Assembly (NCBI GenBank): GCA_963815185.1
Contig: CAWFGC010000009.1
Span: forward strand, 806,001-870,000
From: SHZL01 sp963815185
GTDB taxonomy: Bacteria; Pseudomonadota; Gammaproteobacteria; Xanthomonadales; SZUA-36
DNA length: 64,000 bases
Reading direction: 5' to 3'
In this document: one piece after another, positions 19,161 to 28,946 of the stretch
Layout of the letters: every line of letters begins with the position of its first letter
How positions within the stretch are numbered: the first letter of the stretch is position 1
Translations under genes and position numbers: made by a program
The notes under the pieces: generated by a model
What the model was told of the DNA's origin: nothing
Seen by the model: only the letters and a program-made list of their open reading frames with translations
Database searches by the model: none

Positions 19161-20333
19161 ATGCCACAATCTGAAGCCCGGCCCACCGGGCCGCTGGCCG
19201 GCCTGAAAGTGCTGGATTTCACCGCCCTGCTGCAGGGCCCTCTGGCGACCCAGGTGCTGGCGGACCTGGGCGCGGATGTCATCAAGCTGGAAAAAGAAGA
19301 TGGCGAGTGGATGCGCAATTGGGGCATTTTCGGCGCAAGGACGCACGGCGAAACCGATGCCTTCCTGTCCTTCAACCGCAACAAGCGCAGCGTCACGGTG
19401 GATTTGCGTGACGACGACACCCGCGCGAGGATTCTCGCGCTGGCGGACAAAGCCGACGTGGTGGTCGAAAACTTCCGGCCGGGTGTGATGGATCGCCTGG
19501 GATTGGGTTACGAAGCGCTGAAAAAGCGCAATCCCGGGATCATCTACGCCGCGGCTTCGGGCTATGGTCAAACCGGTCCTTATATGAAGCGGCCCGGACA
19601 GGACTACCTCGCCCAGGCCCTGACCGGCGCCATGTGGCTGACCGGGCGGCGTGACGACCCACCCATGGTGTTCGGCGTTGCTGCGACCGATCAGTACACC
19701 GGCATACACCTTGTGGTCGGCATCCTGGCGGCACTGCATCACCGCAATCAAACCGGAGAAGGTCAGCGGGTGGACCTTGACCTGCTGTCCTGCGTCATGG
19801 CGCTGCAGCAACAGGAAATCACGGTGTACCTGAACCACGGCTTCCTGCCAGAGCGTCCGCAGGAAAACGTGGGCGCTTGCGGCATCACGGCCCCCGCCGG
19901 CATTTACAAAACCAGGAACGGATACCTGATGATGGCGATGATGCCCTGTCCGCGGCTGGGTGAGATTCTGGGGGTGGACTGGCTGGATAAATACGATACG
20001 CTGGAGAAGATGTACCAGCACCGGGATGAAGTCCATCGCAAGGTATCGGAGGTATTCGCACAGCGTGATACCGATGAGTTGGTGGAGTTCCTGCTGGGGC
20101 ACGACGTCTGGTGCGCGCCGGTTCGCAACTACGATGACCTGGAAAAGGACCCCCAAATCCAGCACAAGAACCTGATTTGGGAAGTCCCCTATGGGGCGGA
20201 TGGCAAGACGTATCGCACGGTTGCTTCACCGTTCAATTTTTCCGCCACGCCGGTAAGCGCTTACCGCAGCGCGCCCAGCGCAGGGCAGCATAATGAGGAT
20301 TTTTTCAACGAGAGCTTGTGGCAGGAAGAATGA
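19161..20333 (+). CDS. Class III (CaiB/BaiF) CoA-transferase
   Basis: 390 residues, intact, normal family length. It shows LLQGPLATQVLADLGADVIK at the N-terminus, NKRSVTVDLRD, VVENFRPGVMDRLGL, and the catalytic Asp148 in PGQDYLAQA, followed by GIHLVVGILAALHHR. The ATG has AGGAG 7 bases upstream. It moves CoA between an acyl-CoA donor and a free acid. Its MaoC and SBP-like neighbours suggest activation of an organic acid followed by hydration or dehydration. It is the intact counterpart of the frameshifted CaiB at 10809-11966. How this fits with the glycosidase two genes downstream is not obvious. Confidence 0.92.
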   Translation: MPQSEARPTGPLAGLKVLDFTALLQGPLATQVLADLGADVIKLEKEDGEWMRNWGIFGARTHGETDAFLSFNRNKRSVTVDLRDDDTRARILALADKADVVVENFRPGVMDRLGLGYEALKKRNPGIIYAAASGYGQTGPYMKRPGQDYLAQALTGAMWLTGRRDDPPMVFGVAATDQYTGIHLVVGILAALHHRNQTGEGQRVDLDLLSCVMALQQQEITVYLNHGFLPERPQENVGACGITAPAGIYKTRNGYLMMAMMPCPRLGEILGVDWLDKYDTLEKMYQHRDEVHRKVSEVFAQRDTDELVEFLLGHDVWCAPVRNYDDLEKDPQIQHKNLIWEVPYGADGKTYRTVASPFNFSATPVSAYRSAPSAGQHNEDFFNESLWQEE

Positions 20334-20408
20334 CCTTGCCCTGCGCGATCGATCAAATCCCCGGTCATCAGCAGGGTGACCGCCATACACGAAGAGGAGA
20401 CAGGAACC

Positions 20409-21485
20409 ATGAGCGATCTGTTTGCACCGATCCGTGACGCCGTCAGGATCGAAGTGCCCGACAGCCACAAGCTGCCGATCGCCATCATCGGTGCGGGCGA
20501 GATCGTCGATCTGGCGCACCTGCCGTGTTACCGGAAGCACGGCCTGGAAATAGTCGGCATCACCGACGCGCGGCAGGAGCGCGCCAGGGAGGTGGCCAAA
20601 CGCCACGGCATTGCGAAAGTTTATGCCTCGAACGAGGAAGTGGCCGCTGATCCCGACGTGGCCGTGGTCGATATCGCGGTTTATCCCTGGGTGCAGTATG
20701 GGGTGGCTGTGCCGATGCTCGATGCAGGCAAGGACCTGCTATGTCAAAAGCCCATTTCCTACGATTATGACGAGGCCGAGCGGTTGGTCGAATATGCCAA
20801 GCGTAAAAAGCGGGTCATGGCGGTCAATCAACAGATGCGATTTTCCGAAAGCGTGGCCGTGGCCAAGGCGATGATCGATCAGGGCTGGATTGGCGAGCCC
20901 ATCGAGGTGAGCTGGGATTTCCACATCTACACGCCCTGGGAGGCCTGGGACTGGGTCACCGAGCTACCGCGGCTCGACCTCAACCAGTTCACCATCCACC
21001 CGCTCGACTCGACGCGCTTTTTTATCGGCGATCCCCTTTATGTTTATGGCACCCAGGCACGTGAGCCCGGTCAGCCGCAAAAAGGGGAGACCCGCAGCAT
21101 CAGTGTACTGGAGTACCCTGGCGAGACGCGCGCCTTCCTGCGCAGTTTCCACAAGAACCGTTGCGGGGACCCCCGGGCAGAACTGCGCATCGACGGCACC
21201 GAAGGCAGCATCCGCGCCACCATCGGCCTGATGTACAACTATCCGGTGGGCCGGGCCGATACCCTGGAGTTGAATTCGCGCGTGATTCCGACCGATGGCT
21301 GGCTGAGCTACCCGGTGATGTCGCGCTGGATTCCATCGGCTTTCATCGGCCCCATGGCTTCGCTGCTGAACGCCATCGCCACCGGCGGCAAGCCGGCCAC
21401 CGACGCGAATGACAACCTCGGCACGCTGCGTATTCTGCGCGCGCTCTACCGGTCCGGCGAGGAACATGTCGTCGTCAAGCTCTGA
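20409..21485 (+). CDS. Gfo/Idh/MocA-family oxidoreductase
   Basis: 358 residues, intact. Rossmann motif AIIGAGEIVDLAHLP near residues 25-39, the QKPISYDYDEAERLVEYAKR motif, and the C-terminal beta-sheet domain (AELRIDGTEGSIRATIG). ATG 20409 is preferred because AGGAG is about 11 bases and AGGAA 5 bases upstream. It is a paralog of the frameshifted protein at 4364-5445. It lies directly upstream of the GH172 gene (35 bases), so a role in oxidising or isomerising the sugar released by that enzyme is plausible. The exact sugar and position are unknown. Confidence 0.9.
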   Translation: MSDLFAPIRDAVRIEVPDSHKLPIAIIGAGEIVDLAHLPCYRKHGLEIVGITDARQERAREVAKRHGIAKVYASNEEVAADPDVAVVDIAVYPWVQYGVAVPMLDAGKDLLCQKPISYDYDEAERLVEYAKRKKRVMAVNQQMRFSESVAVAKAMIDQGWIGEPIEVSWDFHIYTPWEAWDWVTELPRLDLNQFTIHPLDSTRFFIGDPLYVYGTQAREPGQPQKGETRSISVLEYPGETRAFLRSFHKNRCGDPRAELRIDGTEGSIRATIGLMYNYPVGRADTLELNSRVIPTDGWLSYPVMSRWIPSAFIGPMASLLNAIATGGKPATDANDNLGTLRILRALYRSGEEHVVVKL

Positions 21486-21520
21486 AGGAGTGGATTTGAA
21501 ATCGAGTTGGAGGTAATACC

Positions 21521-22919
21521 ATGTCTGCTGCACGCATTTTTCTAACCGTTCTGATCAGTATGTTCATCACGCCCGCGCTGTTGGCCCAGGAGCCGGTACA
21601 GGGCGCCTTTTCCAGCTTGATGAAATTGACCGACAATACCAGCGGAAGGGTATCGAGTTACGACCACACCGGCGGCAATCAGGACTTCAAATCAGTGGCG
21701 CCCGGGGAAACGCTGGAGCTGGCCAACCTGGAAGGCGCAGGCATGATCCGCCACCTGTATTTCAGCATCTGGGGCGGCGAGCATTACCTGCGTGACCTGG
21801 TATTGCGCGCTTACTGGGACGGGAGCGACCAGCCCTGCGTCGAAGTGCCGTTCGGCGACTTTTTCGGTCTCGGGCAGGAGCGTCCCCGCTTCTACAGCTC
21901 ACTGATGGTGACGGTCAATCCCGGCGACCTCGGAGTATTCGGTACCTTCGGCTTCAACAGCTACTTCCCGATGCCGTTTGCCAGGGGCGCGCGCCTGACC
22001 CTGAGCAATGAGGGTAGTGAGCCGGTTCCGGCCGTGTGGTATCACGTTGAATTCGAGAAAATGAAAAAGCTGCCCAAAGGCCTGGGCCGCTTTCACGCCA
22101 GTTGGAATCGCGTCAATCCGACGATCGCCATCGGCGAACACCCCAATGTCACACTGCACGACGGCATCAATACCACCGGCGATGACAACTATGTGGTGCT
22201 GGACGCCGAGGGGCACGGCAGCCTGGCCGGCATCTACCTGAACATCGACAACGGCATCGGCAACTGGTACGGCGAAGGCGACGACATGATTTTCATAGAC
22301 GGTGAGTCCTGGCCGCCTTCGTACCACGGCACCGGCAGCGAGGAAATCTTTGGCGGCGGCGCCTGTCCGACCGACGAATATTCAGGGCCTTACACCGGTT
22401 TTCACCTGATCGGCAATCTCGACTACAGCGGCAAGGTTTCGATGTACCGCTTCTACGTCAACGACCCGGTGCGCTTTAACAGGTCCATTCGCATGACCAT
22501 CGAGCACGGCCACGCCAACAACGTTGCCAATGACTACTCCAGCACTGCGTTCTGGTATCAAAACGAGCCCCATAAGAAGTTTCAGGCGCTGCCCGCGGCC
22601 AGTGAGCGCCATCCCAAATGGGGCGATGATCCGCACGACCGCGCCTATCGCGAACTGATGGCGCTGCGCGGCAAGGCGTTCATATTGCTGGTGCAATCCA
22701 TCCAAAACAAGAAAGCCTTGCCCGAGGACCTGATGCGGCTGATGAAGTACGACATCAGCCAGACCTATTTCCGGCGCGAGTACGACAAGCTGCATGAGCA
22801 GGTGGGCGAGCTGGGTGCGCGCATCGACGAGTTGCTCAAACCCGCACCCGAGGCGGCCCCGGCAAAGGAGGATCGCAAGCGAACCGCAAAGCTGAAGGCC
22901 GGAAAACCTCCGATCAATA
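21521..22919 (+). CDS. Exported DUF2961 protein, GH172 family (copy A)
   Basis: Signal peptide MSAARIFLTVLISMFITPALLAQ, then a full DUF2961 domain: SRVSSYDHTGG-type start, LRAYWDGSDQPCVEVPFGDFFG, TGDDNYVVLDAEG and WYGEGDDMIFIDG. GH172 enzymes are exo-acting furanosidases (alpha-D-fructo- and alpha-D-arabinofuranosidase). The two acidic residues I expect to be catalytic are Glu252 (GEGDD) and Glu274 (GTGSEE). A C-terminal charged helical tail follows (ELGARIDELLKPAPEAAP). The reading frame stays open to 23695, antisense to the next gene. In another frame a TAA at about 22917-22919 ends it sensibly, so I assume a small frame change in the AAAA run just before. It is last in the MaoC - SBP-like - CaiB - Gfo run. 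Confidence 0.85.
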
Positions 22920-22939
22920 ACGCGCAGAGGCTCTATCGA

Positions 22940-24109
22940 TCATTTCCCCATCGTCGGGCCTTCGGTGTTGACCATGTGCGGGATTCTGTCTTCGACCGCT
23001 GGCAATGCAGGGAAAGGGGCATGTGGCTCGGTTTGATACCAGTAGCCTACGGTGTAGAAATTGTCCGATCGGTGATTGCCATGGCCATGCTCGATGGTCA
23101 CCTTGATGGACTTGTTGAAGTTGATCGGGGATTCGGTATGGAAGCGGTAGACCATCCATTCCGCACCGCGATTGTCACCGCCATTCAATGGATTGCCGTA
23201 TCCATCATAGGCAAAGACGGGTTTCTGGTCGCCGAAGGGATTGATGCCGCAGCCGCCATAGCACCACGCACCCAGGTAATAGTCTTCCGATCCGGTACCT
23301 TTGATCTGCGCATCCCTGGCGCCATCGATGAAGATCATCTCGTCTCCTTCGCCCCACCAGTCCCCCTGGTTTTGCATGATGCTGTGTGTGACGCCAAGGA
23401 AATGCCCTCTGCCCTTCGCTTCCATGATCACGTAATTGTCTTCGCCGGTTTTGTTTTCATGATCGTTGACCTTGGGATCGGCGTTGGATTTCCAGTCGTT
23501 GGTCCATCCCTTTGTCGGGACCGCTTGCCGGTATTGCGCATGGAAATACGCCGTGTCCTCTGGCAGGGAGTCGTGTTTTTCCCAGTCGATGTTGTAGTAG
23601 AAGGCAAGTATGTCCTGTTCTCCCTCGTTGCTTACCGTAATCCTTGCCGATTTGCGAAACGGCATCGGGAAGAAGGAATTCAATGCCCTTTGTGAGCCGA
23701 TCGACAGGAATTCGGATTCATACAGGAAGTATTTGCCCAGACCCAGACCAAAAAAATCACCTATGGGTGCTTCGACACTGGGGGATTCTTCTCCATCCCA
23801 ATACATGCGCAAGACGATTTTCTTGAGATGGTAAGGCTCGAAACTCGCGATCGTGATCCAGATATGCTTGATAATGCCCGGGCCTGTTACTTCCCCAATG
23901 GTCCGGGTTTCACCGGATTTAATCTGGTTTTTCCAGTTGCCATCGTCATTGGCGCCGCTGGTGTCGTAGCTGGATATCCTTTCGGACGAGTAATTCTTGA
24001 GCTGCCATATTTCACCCGCAGAATTGGCATTTTGGGCCAGTACGATTCCCGGCATGACGCATAGCATCAAGGTAAGAATCGATAGCGAGACTTTGTTCAG
24101 AATGTTCAT
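22940..24109 (-). CDS. Exported DUF2961 protein, GH172 family (copy B)
   Basis: 389 residues, intact. Signal peptide MNILNKVSLSILTLMLCVMPG up to VLAQ; ATG 24109 is preferred over an upstream in-frame ATG (24205) because it begins that signal peptide and has GAGG 5 bases before it. DUF2961 landmarks: SSYDTSGANDDGNWK, LRMYWDGEESPSVEAPIGDF, GLGLGKYFLYESEFL, GEDNYVIMEAKGRGHFLG. Glu254 (GEGDE) and Glu275 (GTGSEDYYLG) are 21 residues apart, the spacing I recall for the acid/base and nucleophile of characterised bifidobacterial GH172. It converges on copy A and diverges from the TonB receptor gene across two palindromic sites. Likely periplasmic exo-furanosidase, possibly releasing D-arabinose. Confidence 0.9.
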   Translation of the reverse strand: MNILNKVSLSILTLMLCVMPGIVLAQNANSAGEIWQLKNYSSERISSYDTSGANDDGNWKNQIKSGETRTIGEVTGPGIIKHIWITIASFEPYHLKKIVLRMYWDGEESPSVEAPIGDFFGLGLGKYFLYESEFLSIGSQRALNSFFPMPFRKSARITVSNEGEQDILAFYYNIDWEKHDSLPEDTAYFHAQYRQAVPTKGWTNDWKSNADPKVNDHENKTGEDNYVIMEAKGRGHFLGVTHSIMQNQGDWWGEGDEMIFIDGARDAQIKGTGSEDYYLGAWCYGGCGINPFGDQKPVFAYDGYGNPLNGGDNRGAEWMVYRFHTESPINFNKSIKVTIEHGHGNHRSDNFYTVGYWYQTEPHAPFPALPAVEDRIPHMVNTEGPTMGK

Positions 24110-24233
24110 GATTACCTCATCCGATCGGCTTTTGAATCGCCATGGTTGCGGTTTGGCCGCTACCCGTTCGCGAACCGGCTTCCCTTGCTGCGCGGACAAA
24201 TCCAAACGGTTCCATGCCTTGTATTCCTGATCT

Positions 24234-24245
24234 CTAACATGTTAG
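24234..24245. promoter_or_regulatory. Operator-like palindrome, site 4 (CTAACATGTTAG)
   Basis: Perfect 12-bp palindrome, extended to a perfect 14-bp palindrome by the flanking T and A (24233-24246). It is 125 bases from the GH172 copy B start, in the divergent spacer shared with the TonB receptor gene. It is the best member of the motif set. Confidence 0.75.
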
Positions 24246-24362
24246 ATTTGGTACCGCCAGCAGGCGTTGAATGGAGCATTTCAAAGAGAATCCTTATTTA
24301 TTAGCCAAAATCATACAAAATAGTATGCTCTTTGTGTACTCCGCGGTGTAATCTTCATTTAA

Positions 24363-24374
24363 GTAACATGTTAA
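24363..24374. promoter_or_regulatory. Operator-like palindrome, site 5 (GTAACATGTTAA)
   Basis: 10 of 12 match with a perfect central TAACATGTTA. It lies 34 bases before the TonB receptor ATG, overlapping the expected promoter or leader, so binding there would be expected to repress. Confidence 0.65.
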
Positions 24375-24407
24375 TGTCACGATAATCACCTTACAGGTGG
24401 GGGGCAA

Positions 24408-26759
24408 ATGGACAGGAAATTCAAAACTCTCGAAGGCGTTTCAGCGCTTGGAATCGCATTTGCATCGTTAGCTCTTGGAGGCATAGCACAAGCACAATCG
24501 GCTGAGGATGAGGGCAATGCCCCATCTGCAATGGAAGAGGTGGTCGTTACCGCCGAGCGGCGCGTGGAGAATCTGCAGACCACAGCACTGTCAGCGACGG
24601 TGCTGGATGCCGAGATGCTGAAGGACAAGGGCGTCATGGGACTGACAGCGGTTCAGTATGCGGCTCCGGGCCTTCTCATTGCCGACTATTCTTCGGCCAA
24701 CACATTTAACATCCGTGGCATCGGTCAGGCCCGTGTCGATATCGATATTCCTTCGGGCGTCGTCATCTATCGCGACGGCGTGCCGACCCTCACGGGGTAT
24801 TTCCAGAACGCCCCGTACTACGATATGGCCAGCATCGAAGTCCTGCGCGGGCCGCAGGGCACGTTTGCCGGCAAGGCGGCGGCCGCTGGCGCAGTTTTCA
24901 TACGCACGCACGATCCGGAACTGGGTGAATTCAACGGCAGCGTGATGGTCGGAGCCGGTAACCGCAGTTTCTATGAAGGGACCGTGGTTCTCAACATGCC
25001 GGTTTCGGATACGTTTGCGATCCGCCTTTCCGGCCATTACGAAGAGCGGGATTCACTGTTCGACCACATCTACACCAATCCATTGCCGGGCGGCGTTGGA
25101 ATTGCCGCCGGCCCATTCTATGGCTCCGACGACCGCGAACTGAAAAGCGTACGCCTGGGCATGCTGTGGAAGCCAAACGATCAGTTCAGCGCCATGTTCA
25201 AGATCGACCACGACAACCTCTATTTCGGAGGTCACATAACCACCGGGCTGGATCCCGTCACCGGGGCCGTGCTGGATATCCGAAACCCGATCGTGAATGG
25301 GGAACACAAGTACCGGGACAAGGGGGAGCGCGCTTCCCTGAAACTCTCCTATGAATTTCGGAACGGCATTTCGCTGGATTCCCTGACGGGATACTCCGTG
25401 GCTCATACGAGGGCAAACAGGGACGTCAACGGGCCGGATCCCGCTCCGTTTGGATTCCGTGCAGGGGGGACGTTTACAAACTGGTCGCAGGAATTCGACC
25501 TGTTGTCGTCAGAAGATCAGCAATTTCGATGGGTGCTTGGCGCGTTCTGGCAATACTACGATAACGACATTCCGGATTACACCAAGAACGGTATCGGATT
25601 CGATCTCGATAACGGCGACCGGTTCGACTATACAACGCCGTGGAGGAAGAAGGAGCACTCCCTGGCGTTCTTTGGCCAGGTGGAATACGACCTCACTAGT
25701 CAGCTAACCCTGCAGGCCGGCGTGCGCTGGAACAACTACCGCATGAGCCAATTTACCAATTGGGCGATTGACTTCGTTTCGTTCCTCACGGCAGTCGATC
25801 CCAATGGCACCGGAATTGGCACAGAGACCGAACTGACCTTCCTGCAATATGGCGGAGCGGGTGTGCTGCAGTATCTCAATGAGAAATCGACCGACTGGAA
25901 GGTCAATCTCAATTACGCAGCCAATGACGACCATTTCCTGTATGCACTGATCTCGCGCGGCCATACGCCCGGATCAATCAACCTGATCAGTCCGGACTTT
26001 TTCGCCACGCCTGAGCTCCCCCCGTACAAAGAGATGTCCGTCATCAACTACGAAGCCGGCTGGAAGGGCTCCTTCAACAATGACCAGCTGCGCACCCAGT
26101 GGGATGTTTACTATCAGACGTTCAAGAACTATCAGGCCGACTTTGCACTGACGGGCCCCGATGTTTTGCCTGCATCAACATTGTTCCAAAATCGAAATGC
26201 TCTGACAAAGAGCGAAATCTACGGAACCGAGTTCAGCGCTCAGGCACAGTTTGGTGACTTCGAACTCGACCTCGGCATCGCCTATTCGGACAGCAAATTG
26301 GGCTCGTTCGGTGTCGTGCTGGATCCGTTCGCTCCCATTTACGGCGGGCCGACGGAGGTCAATCTTGATGGTGCTCACACGCCGTTTGCTCCCAAGTGGA
26401 CTGGCAACGGTGGCATGGCCTACACCTTTCACGCGGCTAACGGCATCGGCGGTCAGTCTCTCACGGTGACGCCGCGCATCGATGTTGCCTACCGGAATGA
26501 TTCCTATGCGCGTTTGTTTGAGAATGCCGCCACCAAGCTGGAAGGCTTCACCTTGCTCAATGCGAATATCAGTGTTGAAAGCGGCCCATGGTCCCTGGTT
26601 TTCTGGTGCACCAACCTGACTGACAAAAAGTATGTCGCGGCCAAGCAGAACACGGATGTCTCGGGACCGAGCGCGACGATCCCGTATACCCACTTCTCCG
26701 GTATCGTGTACGGCGGACCGCGTCGCTTGTTCGGCATGAGACTTACGCGGGAGTTCTGA
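24408..26759 (+). CDS. TonB-dependent outer-membrane receptor (copy 1)
   Basis: 783 residues, intact. Signal peptide ending near residue 30 (GGIAQAQ), TonB box EEVVVTAERR (43-52), plug domain (FNIRGIGQARVDIDIPSGVV, IEVLRGPQGTFAGK) and a long beta-barrel ending in Phe (MRLTREF). GGTGGGGGG precedes the ATG. It moves a large or scarce substrate across the outer membrane using TonB energy. It diverges from GH172 copy B and shares a spacer with two palindromic sites, so arabinan oligosaccharide uptake fits. It is a clear paralog of the receptor at 54723-56912 (shared DGVPTLTGYFQN/DGVPSIAGYFQN region). The plug lacks SusD partners, as usual outside Bacteroidota. Confidence 0.93.
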   Translation: MDRKFKTLEGVSALGIAFASLALGGIAQAQSAEDEGNAPSAMEEVVVTAERRVENLQTTALSATVLDAEMLKDKGVMGLTAVQYAAPGLLIADYSSANTFNIRGIGQARVDIDIPSGVVIYRDGVPTLTGYFQNAPYYDMASIEVLRGPQGTFAGKAAAAGAVFIRTHDPELGEFNGSVMVGAGNRSFYEGTVVLNMPVSDTFAIRLSGHYEERDSLFDHIYTNPLPGGVGIAAGPFYGSDDRELKSVRLGMLWKPNDQFSAMFKIDHDNLYFGGHITTGLDPVTGAVLDIRNPIVNGEHKYRDKGERASLKLSYEFRNGISLDSLTGYSVAHTRANRDVNGPDPAPFGFRAGGTFTNWSQEFDLLSSEDQQFRWVLGAFWQYYDNDIPDYTKNGIGFDLDNGDRFDYTTPWRKKEHSLAFFGQVEYDLTSQLTLQAGVRWNNYRMSQFTNWAIDFVSFLTAVDPNGTGIGTETELTFLQYGGAGVLQYLNEKSTDWKVNLNYAANDDHFLYALISRGHTPGSINLISPDFFATPELPPYKEMSVINYEAGWKGSFNNDQLRTQWDVYYQTFKNYQADFALTGPDVLPASTLFQNRNALTKSEIYGTEFSAQAQFGDFELDLGIAYSDSKLGSFGVVLDPFAPIYGGPTEVNLDGAHTPFAPKWTGNGGMAYTFHAANGIGGQSLTVTPRIDVAYRNDSYARLFENAATKLEGFTLLNANISVESGPWSLVFWCTNLTDKKYVAAKQNTDVSGPSATIPYTHFSGIVYGGPRRLFGMRLTREF

Positions 26760-26930
26760 GCACTGCGACTGAAACACTAATTGGGGTGAGCGCAAAAACT
26801 CTTCCCCACGCGGGCTGTCTTTCGGATTCGGGTCAGCGCTTGAGTGATGTCGGCGCTGGCCCGTGACTTACACTGTTTCTTGCGTCTGTTATTACTTCTG
26901 ACCCCAAATATACTTACGGAGGACGCAGCC

Positions 26931-28935
26931 ATGAGAAACCTACGCGTCGTTGGACTCCTGGCAGGATTGCTCCTGTGCTTCCCGGTCTATAGCCAGGAGA
27001 GCGCTTCCATTCATTTGCCCGCTTTGGTGACCACGCCACTGCGTCACGCGGCAAACCGGCTCGGCGACTACACCGGAATACCCGTCTCCGCAGAGGGAAC
27101 GCGGCAGGTACGTGTCGAGCTTGAGCGGCCGAGCCAACGCCGGGATCGGTGCCGAGGGTTACCAGATCCAAAGCACGGCAGCGACATCGTCATCAGTGCG
27201 AACAACGAGACGGGCCTGGCAAATGGCGTCTACACGCTGCTTCGCAGCCTGATGATTGAACACAGCGTTGACCCGTTCGCACGGAAATGGGATATCGAAG
27301 AACAACCCCATTTCTCCTTTCGCTCCATGATGGTGGCTCCCTATCGGTTCGGCGGGTCATACGGATACGCCGTCACTGAGCCCCGATCGCTGGACATTTG
27401 ACGAGTGGCGCCACTATCTGGACGGCATGCGGCTGGCCAACATGACCACCCTCTCGTTGGCCGCAGCCCGGATTTATGACCCGGCGTATCCGCGCAGCGA
27501 ACGCGAGCAATGGCGCTATGAGATGTGGAAAAAGGTGATGGATTACTGCCACCAGATCGGACTTGCGTTTTAACTGGTTCAACGCACCGAACCTGGTGAG
27601 CCAGCAGGCATTCTGGGATCACCCGGACCTGCGCGCGAATCAATCGGTACTGTTCTGGTACGGCAATGCATTGAACTGGAAACGCGGCAAGGATGTGATC
27701 CTCGCCAATGCGAAATACACGTTCGAGCATTTCCGGGGCCTGGATGGGCTGGAACTGATATTCAGCGACGGCGGCGCTTTTTCCATCGATGAGGATACCG
27801 CTGATCCCGCCGCATACCATTGCCGACGCAGTTCACAGTTACCGCCGGCTGTTACGCGATGCCGGACAACGACGCCAGTTTCATTTACTGGAACTGGATC
27901 CTGGACATCTGGACCAAGGTGCATATGCCGGATGAACTCCAGAACAAGTATCCGAAATATCGCACTCTGCAGGAGGACGTCATCCCCCTGTTGCCGAAGG
28001 ACATCGGCTGGCTGGACGCGTCCATGCTGACGCTCATCCAGACCCACTGGAATTTCATCCAGGCCGGGGCAATCCGCCCCTGCGCGAAGGATTGATGCTG
28101 GGCAAGGAGGCGGGGTTCAAACCGGTTATCGATTTCTTCTGGTACATGAATCCGGAGTTTTCCTTCAACATGTTTCCGCCATCCCTATGTTAACCGCGGC
28201 GATCCAGGAGGCGCACTACGCCCGGGACGAGGTCTCCGCGGATGGCGTGATGGGTTACCGGCTGGCGCCCACCTTGAAGTTTCGTGGACGACTACATCTA
28301 TCTTCCGCCTCGCCTCCGATCCTTCCCTGAGCGCCGGGCAGCTCATGCATGAAGCTGCGGCGATGCTGACGACATCCGACAGAAAACACCGAAAAAGTTG
28401 CGCAGGCGATAGGCTTTTGGAAAGATATTGGACCAAGGGACACAAGCTGGAAGACCTGGAGGAGGCGGATCGGATCCTGCGCGAAGTACTCCCATCCGAA
28501 CCCTCCAAGGACCTCGAGTACTTCAGCAACGGAGTGACTTTTCAGAGTTACATCGTGCGGCTGGCGCAACCCGGCCTGAGCGATGATGAAAAACAGGCGA
28601 TCAAGCAGGAACTTTACCAGACCGTAAGAACCATGTACGTGTTTCAGGGGCTGGTGGCGGATGTCGTCTGGATGCCGGAGGCTTTGCGCCTGTTCAGCCA
28701 GAAGGTGGATTGGATGGTGCAGGAATACAACTGGCCTGCCTATGCCCCCAATCCCTATCCGGAAGTGATAGACCGTTCGATTTACCCGAAGGCGCGTTCC
28801 GCGCCGGTGCAATTGCAATGGCCAAAGGCCGGGACTGACAAAACTGTGGCGCCGGACTCCCTAGCCTTAATCATCTGCGGCGAATTACGCAGCGCGGGGA
28901 CCAGTACCTTATTTTGCTTTCTCCAATCCGATTGA
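26931..28935 (+). pseudogene. GH20/GH67-like TIM-barrel protein, exported copy, multiply frameshifted
   Basis: Paralog of the intact protein at 15315-17144. It starts at ATG 26931 (GGAGG 6 bases upstream) with a signal peptide MRNLRVVGLLAGLLLCFPVYSQ. The N-terminal domain (NETGLANGVYTLLRSLMIEH) and barrel blocks (FNWFNAPNLVSQQAFWDHPD, LELIFSDGGAFS, YWNWILDIWTK, LEYFSNGVTFQSYIVRLAQP) are all present, but in different frames. Breaks lie near 27140, 27385, 27560, 27830, 28070, 28190 and 28290. The order and content match the intact copy almost throughout, so either a recently decayed gene or a stretch of poor sequence. If real and functional elsewhere, it would be periplasmic, downstream of the TonB receptor. 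Confidence 0.75.
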
Positions 28936-28946
28936 CAAGCAATGGG

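Noticed and set aside
18843..20165. 440-residue open frame on the minus strand
   Set aside because: Shadow of the CaiB and SBP-like genes in GC-rich sequence; His/Gln-rich with no family pattern.
22920..23695. Long in-frame C-terminal extension of GH172 copy A
   Set aside because: It is antisense to the well-supported GH172 copy B and has no recognisable protein features; a frameshift hiding a TAA near 22917 is simpler.
24408..26759. SusCD-type polysaccharide utilisation locus
   Set aside because: No SusD-like lipoprotein is present and the receptors lack the SusC N-terminal extension, so the Bacteroidota term does not apply.
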